DNA of 32,971 bases from Gnetum montanum (GCA_015680685.1 MNCI01005415.1:471631-504601); one strand, 5' to 3'; shown: positions 22,277 through 31,956, counted from the stretch's first letter. Notes: generated by a model from the letters alone, not told the origin. Translations and numbers: made by a program.

Positions 22277-23280
22277 CAGGCATCTTGAATCGTATGCGCT
22301 TCACTCGTGGCTCGTTCACGTTCGAGGCTTCCCTGGTTGAGCGCTTGCGCTTTGTTAGCTTCCCCTTTTCCTTGCCAACGATTTCTTTGATAACCCACTC
22401 AGCCCTTCTCGTAGTGAGAGGCACATTAGCTGGCTCTAATACCAAACTATCGCGAGTGTGAATTGATGCACCTGATGACCCCCCTGTCATAATAGACATG
22501 GACACATCAATGCCCTTAGGCGCATCTTGGGACTTGGCAGTTTCAAATAAGTGGTTGATCCACGGGCGGGATATTTGACCCCGATCCCGTAGAACAAACT
22601 TTTTGTCTGCGCGGACTATCAGAAACTCGGCGAAGCGACGAAGGTAACCAGCAAAGAAGGAAAAGGTAAAGTGGGATTTCACCTCGACATTCGAGCAAAA
22701 TCGCACTATCTCCTTATACATGCCTAACAATGAAAATTGGGCCCAATTATAGCGCATTCTGGTTTCCAGGATAGTTCGCATGACACGTACAGCCTCAACC
22801 CCAAGACTCCATACCTGAGAAAGGGATTTGGGGAACACCCGCACCCTAAACAGGGGATATAGTTCATTCACCTCCACAACCTTAGATTTCCCCTGCATTG
22901 GGAATCCCTTGGCACCGTTTGGAGCTCTTTATGAGCCCTGTCTAAAACTACACTTATGCCATCTGTCGGTACCCCAAATAAGTTTGAAAAGAATTCAGGC
23001 GACAGATGGAAAACTACCTTAACACCATTAATCTGGGTGCTGTAGTACGAAATAGACTCATTAAAAGAATCCACGATCCCAATCATTTCCGCTATTGATA
23101 CATTAGGACTCGGGGTCGTGAAGAGCTCCATAAGGCCGGAATTATCTAAGAAATGAATGATGGACGGAGGAGCATGTATACGTAACCACATTTGGGCCTT
23201 ACTGACTTCTCCAAACTTCATCGACAATGTAGTCTTAGTTTGGCTCGTCGTAACCGGGTGCCCGCCAGGAGGTACATCAA
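22277..23280 (-). pseudogene. Antisense gene exon 4: conserved unnamed domain
   Basis: The largest exon encodes about 335 residues. It begins VDVPPGGHPVTT after a TTTGCAG acceptor. Conserved words shared with E-1 are GLMELF, DSFNES/DSFSEQ, FFSNLFGVPTDG/FFGVPTDG and YPLFRVRVFPKSLSQ. The C-terminal part is basic (KGKLTKRKRSTREA, RVKRIRFKMPG) and could be a nuclear localisation signal. A frameshift near 22905-22925 separates the two halves. I cannot place it in a family with confidence. Confidence 0.65.
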
Positions 23281-23713
23281 CTGCAAACACAATTCGAAGT
23301 CATCACATCAACATAACGCTTGACAGTTGAACAAATACGTTAGCACATCCAAAAGACATTATCATTTACCTCCCATAGTGGACTTGGATGTGCTTCCTGA
23401 ACTAGATTCACGAGGGAAAACTGGCCCCTGGTCTGACCAATCTTTATCTAGCCATCCGCGAGCTTGACACATTGCCAATGCTCTAGAGAACCGTTCATGA
23501 AAATAGATGATATCCCCCTTCATTTGAGCTAATACAGCTTTACGAAGGATGGGACCCACCATAAATGTCTCTAGAGTGGTACGAGTTAAGGCAAGCCCAT
23601 CATCCTCGACACATATTCCATCTGCATTAACTTTAGGCCTACAAACGAACAGATGTCAAAATTGAGGCAAATGCCAAATGGTGAAAAGAAACAATAAACT
23701 CAAACAGTTCTAC

Positions 23714-24163
23714 CTGCCCACCCGGTACACTATGCCAGGGGGGTTCTAGAATAGCGTGTGCACACATGCAGCCAAAAATAAGGTGTTGTCGAGGTAGTCC
23801 TGCCCTCGTGGTAATTGGGCCCACATGCATGCTAACGGGCGTGTGGACCTCGGCCCGCGGGAAGAACCGTCCTCATTTGTAAGCTGCCCCTCGTCGATGT
23901 CTTCCATGAAGACAAGGACACCCTCCGTGGCTCCTGGCAGCATTGCCTCAAGTATGCTCCGTGCCACCAGTTCATTTAGATGTGACCAGATAACCACTTC
24001 AAAATTGTCCAATATGAAGGATAGGAATTCAGATGCACCTTCTCTGAACTAGATCCCGTTGTGGTCCACAGTTAGGTTCAGGGTAGGCTCATCCGCCTCA
24101 ATGGGGCCAAACCATGTTAGCACCCCAACAAGCTCAACCATGAGGAGAAAAGGCTTGGTGTCT
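23714..24163 (-). pseudogene. Antisense gene exon 2: FCP1/NIF-like HAD phosphatase domain
   Basis: The 150 codons read as a degenerate domain of the plant NIF/FCP1-type HAD family. It starts KPFLLMVELVGVLTWF, where the family has a hydrophobic strand ending in DLNG(L/V)L. Next is FREGASEFLSFILDNFEVVI then WSHLNELVARSILEAM, matching the family pattern RP..FL.F.F..F.V.(I/V)WSS....NV. Then comes VLVFMEDIDEGQ, at the place of LLF.WD...C, and DNTLFLAACVHTLF, then a stop, then NPPGIVY, at the place of NT.L.DDSP.KALLNPP. The motif I aspartate and the late acidic pair are gone, so it could not be a normal phosphatase. Two in-frame stops are present. The family match is made by eye. Confidence 0.6.
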
Positions 24164-24920
24164 CTGCAAATAACAGAAGTACCAACGTAAAATCAGCCAT
24201 GCATCAAAACGACACCAAACATAACAAAGTTCATATCGCAGACCAACACTTAGAAAAATTTCCTAACTGTTTACGCTCGGCGTATACGTTGCCAAAATTT
24301 TTTTACGCCTGGCGTATACGCTGCTTGACCCAGCGTATACACTGACAACTAACTGTTTACGCTGTCGCCTGAACCTCTTATGCTCAGCGTATACGCTGAA
24401 AAAACCCTTAGCATATATGCCACAGAAGTGCCAAGCGTAAATAGTCTATGCTAGACACTGAACAAACAGTTTACACTAGAAACATGAAAAACAAGTCTAC
24501 GTTGTATCATACTTGAAAGGACAACTGTGTGCACTCAGCATATACGCTATAGAAACCCTCAGCGTATACGCCGTCACAGCGCAGATCGTCTACGCTGATA
24601 AAACAGAAAGCTTAAGCTGACAAAACAGAACTTCATGCATAGAAAACTTATTATGCCATATATCCTTCAGCGTATACGTTGATACAATCATCTACGCTTT
24701 GTGCAAGAAAAAGTGATTACACTGTGCACTGAAAAAAGATTACGCTATGAGAGTCTACGCTAACCCGACTTTACGCTGTGAATTTATGCTCGGCGTATAC
24801 ACCGACGTCTCTACGCTAAACTTTACGCTCGACATATATGCCGAAACCCTCTACGAGACTGTCTATGCTACGAAGCACACACAAGCAAAAATAACTAACA
24901 GAGACAGGATCAGAGCCTAC
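24164..24920 (-). other. Long first intron of the antisense gene, with palindrome repeats
   Basis: Intron 1 runs from a GTAGGC donor after CACAG to the acceptor TTATTTGCAG. Between about 24268 and 24860 it holds some eight GCGTATACGC-type palindromes plus many GTTTACGCT/GTCTACGCT words, the same vocabulary as the E2 LTR and leader. Confidence 0.65.
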
Positions 24921-25051
24921 CTGTGTGATGATCCAAGCCATGACGGAATCCTTGGCTGGGGCAGACACTGCAGCATGACTTCGCTCTCCTCTGCGAAGGT
25001 CAAGTCAGGATCCTTCCTCCCCTGGCCTTCCACTTCCTTACCTTTGCCCAT

Positions 25052-25311
25052 CTTGGTGTCTTCTACACTGAGATTAACAGTTTACGATGAAGGTTGAAAC
25101 TCTTTACGCTGACACTGGAACGTCTACGCTCTACGCCTATGCTCAGGTTTGGTCTTTGGCGTCTACGCTCAGGGTTTGGGTTACACGCTCACGATCAGGT
25201 TTACGCTTACGCCAAGGTTTGATAGTTTACGCTTACGCTGGAAAGCTTATATTATAAAGTTTATGCTCAGCCGCTTATGCTCATTCAAAGTAACAAAAAA
25301 TGACCCCCCTT
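25052..25311 (-). other. Presumed 5'UTR of the antisense gene
   Basis: Between the TATA-like box and the ATG at 25051 the minus strand holds AGCGTAAAC/AGCGTAGAC words (25085-25275), the reverse complements of the GTTTACGCT and GTCTACGCT units of the leader. No other gene is seen. Confidence 0.45.
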
Positions 25312-25320
25312 CTTTATATA
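25312..25320 (-). promoter_or_regulatory. TATA-like box for the antisense gene
   Basis: TATATAAAG on the minus strand, in the context GCGCTATATAAAGAAG, just downstream of a G/C-rich stretch. It lies about 260 bp before the ATG of exon 1, so transcription would begin near 25285. Placement fits a dedicated antisense promoter; expression is not shown. Confidence 0.55.
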
Positions 25321-25504
25321 GCGCTCCGCCTTTGCTGCTGCCGCCACTTACGCCGCCGTCTCCCAGTTTTCTCTTTTTTCCTCTTTTTTTTCACTTTTTT
25401 ATTAGTTTTTTGTTGAAATTCGCCCAAAAAATGATAAAAAATATATATTTTTAAAACAGAACAGAAACTACTACACCCCAGTTCCCCTGTGAACCCCATT
25501 CCAG
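25321..25504. other. Upstream region of the antisense gene
   Basis: G/C-rich triplet-like sequence (25321-25360) followed by a T-rich and then A-rich stretch. It is presumed promoter-proximal DNA for the antisense gene. No defined site other than the TATA-like box was found. Confidence 0.35.
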
Positions 25505-25780
25505 CTTAAATTGCCGTTACAGCCCGGTACGGCCTTAAACTACCGTCTCGACCCGACAAGGCATTAAACTGCCACTTTCAAATCTAGATACAGCTCGGTA
25601 CGGCCTTAAACTGCCATTATGGCCCGGTAAGGTGTTAAACTGCCACATATGGCCAAGTACGGCCTTAAACTGCCATTATGGCCTGGTAAGGCGTTAAACT
25701 ACCACATACAAACCGATTTGGCCCAGTAAGGCGTTAAACTGCCACATACAGCCCGGTACAGCCTTAAACTGCCATGCGTC
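25505..25780 (+). repeat. Spacer repeat B, between antisense gene and pol (E2)
   Basis: Eight units of about 30-35 bp, of the form CCCGGTACGGCCTTAAACTG then CCA, alternate with GGTAAGGCGTTAAACTGCCA. Same core (TTAAACTRSCA) and orientation as spacers A and C. Confidence 0.9.
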
Positions 25781-25908
25781 CCGGTGTGATGATAATCCAC
25801 CATCATGCATGTACACATAATTTAAAATTACCAAAGAACGTAGAATGATACTCATCAGCTCATTTGGCTCTCTGTTTATTGGCAAGAGCAAGCTCGATGG
25901 ATTGCTAG

Positions 25909-28900
25909 CATTTAACCGCACCGTTAATCATTGATGGACCATATGGCAAAATTGCAAGAGATCTTAACATAGACCTCATCCATTTAAGCTCATCAACGGG
26001 TGACACAGTCATAGCCTCAACACAGCAAACAATAGACAACTACAAAGGCATGACAAAACCCCTTGACATAGAAGCCGAAAATATCACTAAGGACCCTTGA
26101 CCTAAACCCCCATCACTATGCTTGATGGAGAAATCAAAATATTAAAATTAAGCACATTACTACAACCACAATTAGCCGAAGACATTGAGAACGTGCTTAG
26201 GGAAAATATGAAAGCATTCACTTGGTCTTACACGAACATGCCTGGGTTAGATCATCAAATTGTCCAACATAACATTATCCTTGATCCGAAATTGAGACTG
26301 GTAAAACAAAAAGCATGAAAGGTTAAACCCGAGGTGGCATTGGTAGTTCGTAATGAGATCACCAAGCTTTATCAGGCTGGCTTCATCCGGGCTATTGATC
26401 ATGCCGAGTGGGTATCCAACATGGTCATTGTCCCGAAGAAGAACGGAAGCATTCATTTATGCATTGACTTCTAGAATTTAAACGTTGCAACCATAAAAGA
26501 TGATTTTCCTCTACCCTGCATCGATCAACTTGTTGACTCGACTGCCGGGCATGCCTTATTATCTTTTATGGATGGCTTTTCAGGATACAATCAAATACGC
26601 ATCAACCCAGAGCATCAGCTTTGGAAAACCTTTATGACACCATGGGGAACCTTTTGTTACACAATGATGCCCTTTGGTCTCAAGAACGCTGGGGCCACTT
26701 ATCAAAGAGTGATGACATTCATCTTTAGCGATTACATATTACACTTGCTCAACGACTACGTGGATGACATTGTGGTTAAGTCAAAAACATCAGAGCAACA
26801 TGTACAAGATCTCAACTTAGTGCTAAAACGTTGTTTAAAATATGAATTAAGACTTAACCCAAAAAATGCATCTTTGGAGTTAAAACAGGCAAAATGCTCA
26901 GGTTCATAGCCTCAGAAGCATGGATATGGGTAGACCCCGATAAGGTTAAAGCCATAACAAACCTAAAATCACCTGGCAGCCTTACTGAACTTGGCAGTCT
27001 GCAAGGTAGACTACAATTTATCATAAGGTTCATAGAAAAACTAACAGACAAATTAAAACCTATGAATCACTTGTTACGTAAGAACGTTCACTTCGAATGG
27101 ACTGCACAGTGTGAAGAAGCATTCGATAATATCAAAACAGCACTCGCCCAACTACCCACGATTTATCCACCTCAAAACGATAAACCATTTTACATCTACC
27201 TTGTCACTTCGGACTCGTCAATCGCATCTATGCTTTGCCAGAAACAAGATGACGGAACTAAAGTCCCCGTATATTACTTAAGCCACACATTAGTTGCCCA
27301 CGAGAAAAGGTATAACAACATGGAGAGGTCATGTATAGCTTTGGTTTTCTCTTTAAGGAAATGATGACATTACCTCTTCCGTAACCAAGTTAACATAATT
27401 TGCAAGGATAATGTGCTCAGAGCCATCACAGGAAACATTTACGAGATGAGTTGGATAGCACGTTGGAAATCCATGATAGCTGAGTTTGACTTGCACTACA
27501 TAGCCCAATCATCAGTTAAGGGTCAATCCATAGCGAATCAAATGGCCACGTCACCAACACATGATCAAGCGACAATCGAGCCAGAATTCCCAGATGAGAA
27601 TATAAGCGCAATAGACATAGTGCCCGATGACTACGACGCCATTCTAAACTTTGGCATAGCATCCACCTCTTGGGGGGGAAGTGCTGCTGCTGTAATCACC
27701 TATCCCTCCGGAGAGATCAGATCCTTTTCTTAGCATTTCAACTTTCGCTATACCAATAATGTAGCAGAGTACGAAGGTCTCCTTAGAGGTCTCGCAGTAG
27801 CACGAGCTTCAAACATCACACGGCTTGTGGTCAGAGGAGACTCGCAACTAGTCTTAAACCAAGTCACAGATGTTTATACCTATAAAGCTCAAAATTTACA
27901 ACCGTATTATGACTTGGCAAAACATCTAATGAGGCAATTTGAAAACATCGATGTGCAACACATTTCTAGAAACAATAACACCATTGCAGACGCGTTAGCC
28001 ACATTAGCATTAAACATATCACCTGACATGTTCCACACATTGCCAAGCTCCATAACCAGTTGTGCTAAACCAATAATTGATACTCTTGACACATTGCCAA
28101 TCACATCTATTAGTACAACACACATGATAGAATGGTATGACGACATGAAAGAATACCTTCTACACGGTGAAACACCATGACATCTAACAAATGCACAAAA
28201 GGATGCAGTACGAAAATGCTCTAGGAAATACGCACTAGTAGGGGACACGTTATGTCGTAGATCTTACGAAGGCATATTGCTAACATGCGTTGGTAGTACC
28301 GATGCGCAAATCATTGTTGAACAGATACACGAGGGCCTATGCGGAGGACACATAGTGCCAAAATCCATGGCAATGAAGATAAGACGCTTAGGCTACTATT
28401 GGCCACACATGGAATACGACTGTCTCTCCAAGGTTAAAACATGTAATACTTGTCAAAAACATAGCAACCTAATACATGTCCCACGAAATGAGTTGCATAC
28501 AGCGCAAATCACGTGGCCCTTTCAAAAGTGGGGATTGGACCTTATCGGCCCAATAACACCCTCATCTTCTGCGGGGCATAGTTTTATTATAATCGCAACA
28601 GAATATTTCATGAAGTGGGTAGAAGCTGCTCCCCTTCGAAAAACTATGTCTAAACACGTGTACAACTTCATTCTCGAAAATATTGTAACCCACTTTGGCA
28701 TTCGCATGACAATCATTACTAACAATGGGCCAAAATTTAGCAGTGCTGAGACGAAAACATTTTGTGAAACTCTAGGGATCAAAAACTCGTTTTCATCTCC
28801 TTACTATCCTTAGAGCAATGCGCAAGCAGAGGCAACAAACAAAACGATTATTACAATACTCAAAAGGATGCTTACCCAAAGCAAGAGAAGATGGCACAAA

Positions 28901-29064
28901 CAGTTGGTATACGCATTGTGGGCATACCGTACTACACATCGAACTTCAATAGGTAAAACACCATACAGTCTGGTTTATGGTTCAGAGGCTGTCTTACCTC
29001 TGGAATTGCAAGTACCATCTTTAAGGATCACACTTTCTGGACTCCTCGACGACGGACAGAACAA
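25909..29064 (+). pseudogene. pol of E2: RT, RNase H, second RNase H, integrase
   Basis: An open stretch without a clear start runs from about 25909 (IIDGPYGKIARDLNID). Reverse transcriptase spans about 26118-26900, with the active-site motif YVDD at 26757-26768 and the PFGLKNAGATYQR segment. An A run at 26861-26866 holds a one-base frameshift. The first RNase H is about 27180-27420. The second, with NVAEYEGLLRGL and RGDSQLVLNQV, is about 27620-28030. Integrase starts near 28270 with a zinc-binding part (GGH...CNTCQKH) and the core WGLDLIGPI; the second catalytic Asp is replaced by Asn in TNNGPKF (28721-28723). Stops at 26472, 27731 and 28811 and others break the frame. Its enzymes would copy the RNA and integrate the DNA. 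The C-terminal integrase domain seen in E1 is missing. Confidence 0.85.
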
Positions 29065-29400
29065 NAGCTGCCGTTATTGTTTTTGGTATCACTCAATTTG
29101 ATCAAGTGCACGTATGCGTTCCTCCTCTAGCGAATCCAGGTCAATGATGAGAATATCATTGTTCTGTCCATCATCGAGGGGTCCAGAAAGTGTGATCCTT
29201 AAAGATGGTACTTGCAATTCCAGAGGTAAGACAACCTCTGAACCATAAATCAGACTATATGGTGTTTTACCTATTGAAGTTCGATGTGTAGTACGGTATG
29301 CCCACAATGCGTATACCAACTGTTTGTGCCATCTTCTCTTGCTTTGGGTAAGCATCCTTTTGAGTATTGTAATAATCGTTTTGTTTGTTGCCTCTGCTTG
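28823..29400. repeat. 242-bp inverted duplication of integrase bounded by N bases
   Basis: 28823-29064 and the reverse complement of 29159-29400 are colinear over 242 bases with no gaps and six differences, all transitions in the second half. The segment 29066-29400 is bounded by the only two N bases in the window (29065 and 29401). The 93 bases 29066-29158, read on the minus strand, continue the integrase frame (DILIIDLDSLEEERIRALDQ). A mis-oriented contig is the simplest explanation. Confidence 0.85.
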
Positions 29401-29424
29401 NTGGTAAACCGATACCACACAGTG

Positions 29425-29650
29425 TCTGTAATGATGATAAACTAGCACCCGTATGGCTTGATAGTAAACTTCCACAATTGCATTCACCAGAGTCTGCTAA
29501 GACTATAAACTAGTTTGCCTCTTCGTGGTCCGCTAAGACTAGAAACTGGCAATGCAACGTCTGCCACGACGCTAAACGGGCAATGTCCAACAGGTTATGA
29601 CATAAAACTAACTCATGATAGTATTCTAAGACTATAAACTAGCAACTTCA
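29425..29650 (+). repeat. Spacer repeat C, after pol (E2)
   Basis: About seven units of the form GACTATAAACTAGCA or GACGCTAAACGGGCA, spaced 25-40 bp. E1 has the same type after its integrase (13090-13400). Confidence 0.8.
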
Positions 29651-30670
29651 TCTCTAGTTCTTCAATCCAAGGCCACATTCAAGCTTCAGCAAAATCACTG
29701 CATCGCTTGCCATTAGACGATCCTACCAACGTTGCTGCCATTCATTTATAGTGCCTGAAATCTCCTACAATGTCTTTGTTCCATCTGTAGCTATGTAAGT
29801 CTAGGCTCGCTTATTCACTTATGGTTTTCTTGTCTCCTTGGAGTGTTTGCAAGATGACACTCAGAAGTATTCGTACAAGAATGCATTCCATCATAAGCAA
29901 CAAGATGAGGTAACATTCACAGCCTACGAGGCAAGACCAAATCAAGCTGTTCACTAGTACATCCCCGTTCCCCAATACATCCCCTATCCATTCATTAACA
30001 CACTCTACTCAGCCACATGTCTGATACACCCAGTACAGTCAAACCTTTGAGCATACTGTTGCACACTGTAACACCTTTGAGCAGTTGCAACACACAATGT
30101 AGCACTTGAGCATGAGTACAATATCATAGCAAATTTCTTCCTAAAAATAAAATAAGTACTTCCCGTATAAGCCCCAGGCGAGAAGGCAGCTGTCTTGGAA
30201 AAAAGTACTCATGTCAAAAACAATCAAGAACATCCAGTTGCATGGCTTTGGCTCTCCACCAATAGTTTCCCCAAAGAAGGGTCCTGTTCCTCCAAAGAAT
30301 GCAATGCATCACCACGTGGCTTTGGTCTTGCCAACAAGCCCTCTTGGATGCTAACCAAGAGTCTTGTTCTTCCAAAGAACGCATATCTCATGTCTAGATT
30401 CCGAGTCTACTAAATAATGGCTATTGACAAGGATCAGCATGACACACACCAGAACATCCCCTTTTCCCAGCACAATCCCTAGGATCAATTATCAATCCCC
30501 GCAATCTCCATGATCCCCTTCAATACAAATTTTACTTCTCTAAATCCCATATACTACTGAACACGGTGCGATGACGTCTAGTCAAGTGGCAATGGACAAA
30601 GTCTTTATCAAGTTGCTTGTGGTGCTCTGCACTTCTTTGTCGATGCTTCTCGGGTTGATTCCTCCAAGCT
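29651..30670 (+). other. 3'UTR of E2, nothing recognised
   Basis: About 1 kb without a recognisable gene. It contains short local duplications, such as GTTCCTCCAAAGAATGCA (30286) and GTTCTTCCAAAGAACGCA (30364), and repeated TTGAGCA/GCACAC words at 30045-30120. Confidence 0.45.
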
Positions 30671-30675
30671 TCAAC

Positions 30676-30684
30676 AAAGAGGGG
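30676..30684 (+). other. Polypurine tract of E2
   Basis: AAAGAGGGG followed by CCAA and then the 3' LTR start at 30689. It matches the tract of E1. Confidence 0.75.
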
Positions 30685-30688
30685 CCAA

Positions 30689-31951
30689 TGAAACACCACA
30701 AAATTTTGAGCTTAGTATTTCTCCAACAAGAAATAGGTCCTTGGGACCGACAGATTACCGCGGCTACATCAGATACTAAACATGGCAACTTCGGAGATAA
30801 GACGTTTAATTTTCCCTATGTATGTAGTTTCAGCGTATACGCCCAGCATATATGCCCAACATAGACGTCCAGCATACACGCCTCACATGTACGCTTAGCA
30901 GGTATAACCGATGTATATGCCCAGCATGAAATCCTCAAGTACGGTATCGAAGCAACACTGCAGAACAAGATTTGGCACAAGGCAGCAAACCACCAGCGTA
31001 TACGCCCAGCACCATCTGCATATACGCCCAGCGTATACACCCCGCACCCACAGTGTATACACCCAGCACCATCAGTGTATACGCCTAGCACCATCAGTGT
31101 ATACGCCCAGTGTATACGCCCCGCACCCATAGCGTATACGCCTAGCATATACGCCCAGCATCATCAGCGTATATGCCCAGCGTATACGCCCAGCATATAC
31201 GCTCAGCATCCACAGCGTATACGCCTAGTGTATACGCTCGACACATACAGCGTATACGCTCAGCAAATGTAACATATTGTACACTTGTAAATTTTACGCT
31301 TTTTCACCCAGTAAACGTGCCACGTGTCCCCCAACCCGAGTCTAACATCAAAACCTGTATGAAAACCTGAATTTTTACGAGATTCAAGATGGTTGGGAAA
31401 ATTCCTAGAGCACATCAAAGAGTAGAGATGCTGAGAACCAGAGGACAAAACCATTTAAGTTGGACAACCCTATACACTGAGCATATAGCATCTACGCTAT
31501 GCTTACGGTGTGATTAGGCCGCAGTCATCCTTGCATCCACCTGGGCTTTTCGTCCACCTTGTGTCCAAGTCACAACTGCGTTAGACCAATGCATTGTACT
31601 CACATTTTTAAATGCCATTGTTACATTTTCTTCCTATAATTGTTTATAGTTTGCATTTATTCTTGCATGTATTCTATTTACGTTTTCTTACGTCTACGCT
31701 CAGTTCGCACCGTTTACGCTGTTTACGCTCTGATTTACGCCCGTTACACCGTTTACGTATAACCCAGCGTATAGCACTTCGTTGTACACTCGGGGAAATC
31801 CTTGTCTGATCTGCGTGCAGACCACCCAAGGTACTCTACCTTCGTTCATTCCAACTTGCCCTCAGGCAAAGGTAGGGTCTTCTGTGCATGTCCGATGATC
31901 CCACGGTCTCTGTTCCCTTCCAGCTGGAGACTGACGATTTCGGACGGTACA
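30689..31951 (+). repeat. 3' LTR of E2
   Basis: The LTR runs from TGAAACACCACA to GACGGTACA, 1263 bp, paired with 14080-15231. Its palindrome array (about 30830-31265) is longer than in the 5' LTR. Its TATA box has changed to TATGAAAA. About 40 bp near 31540-31580 (CACCTGGGCTTTTCGTCC and following) are absent from the 5' LTR. Apparent open frames inside it on both strands are repeats read as protein. Confidence 0.9.
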
Positions 31952-31956
31952 GTTAC
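31952..31956. repeat. Right target-site duplication of E2 (GTTAC)
   Basis: Identical to 14075-14079 and immediately after the 3' LTR. Confidence 0.9.

Larger units (their letters stand above)
20589..25051 (-). pseudogene. Eight-exon antisense gene inside E2
   Basis: On the minus strand an ATG at 25051 (MGKGKEVEG) opens a gene that can be followed through eight exons: 24921-25051, 23714-24163, 23370-23638, 22277-23280, 21942-22175, 21659-21853, 20789-21573 and 20589-20690 (stop TAG). The seven introns (757, 75, 89, 101, 88, 85 and 98 bp) all have GT donors, most close to GTAAGT, and AG acceptors. Exon phases fit throughout except for one frameshift near 22905-22925 in exon 4. The predicted product would be about 1055 residues: a short start, an FCP1/NIF-like HAD domain (exon 2), a linker, an unnamed domain (exon 4), acidic linkers, a charged helical part (exon 7) and an acidic tail. 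About six in-frame stops show that this copy is dead. Homologues with the same introns lie in E0 and E-1. What the protein did is unknown. Confidence 0.8.
14080..31951 (+). mobile_element. Full-length Tat-like Ty3/gypsy element E2 with antisense gene
   Basis: This 17.9-kb element has two related LTRs in direct orientation, matching 5-bp target duplications, PBS, gag-pro, pol and polypurine tract. An antisense gene is set between protease and reverse transcriptase, with a spacer repeat at each border. Two RNase H domains mark it as Tat lineage. The size is in the range of the large Ogre-type Tat elements. By eye the non-repeat parts of the two LTRs differ at roughly 8-10% of sites, so the insertion is old. 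All genes are broken by stops and frameshifts. Confidence 0.9.

Noticed and set aside
22269-23290. Antisense frames as chance shadows of a sense gene
   Set aside because: There is no sense coding in this region, and splice sites, phases and protein similarity with two other elements argue for a real gene.
30816-31272. Open frames on both strands of the LTR array (repeated VYAQH or AYTLMVLGVY patterns)
   Set aside because: They are direct translations of the tandem repeat and have no counterpart outside it.
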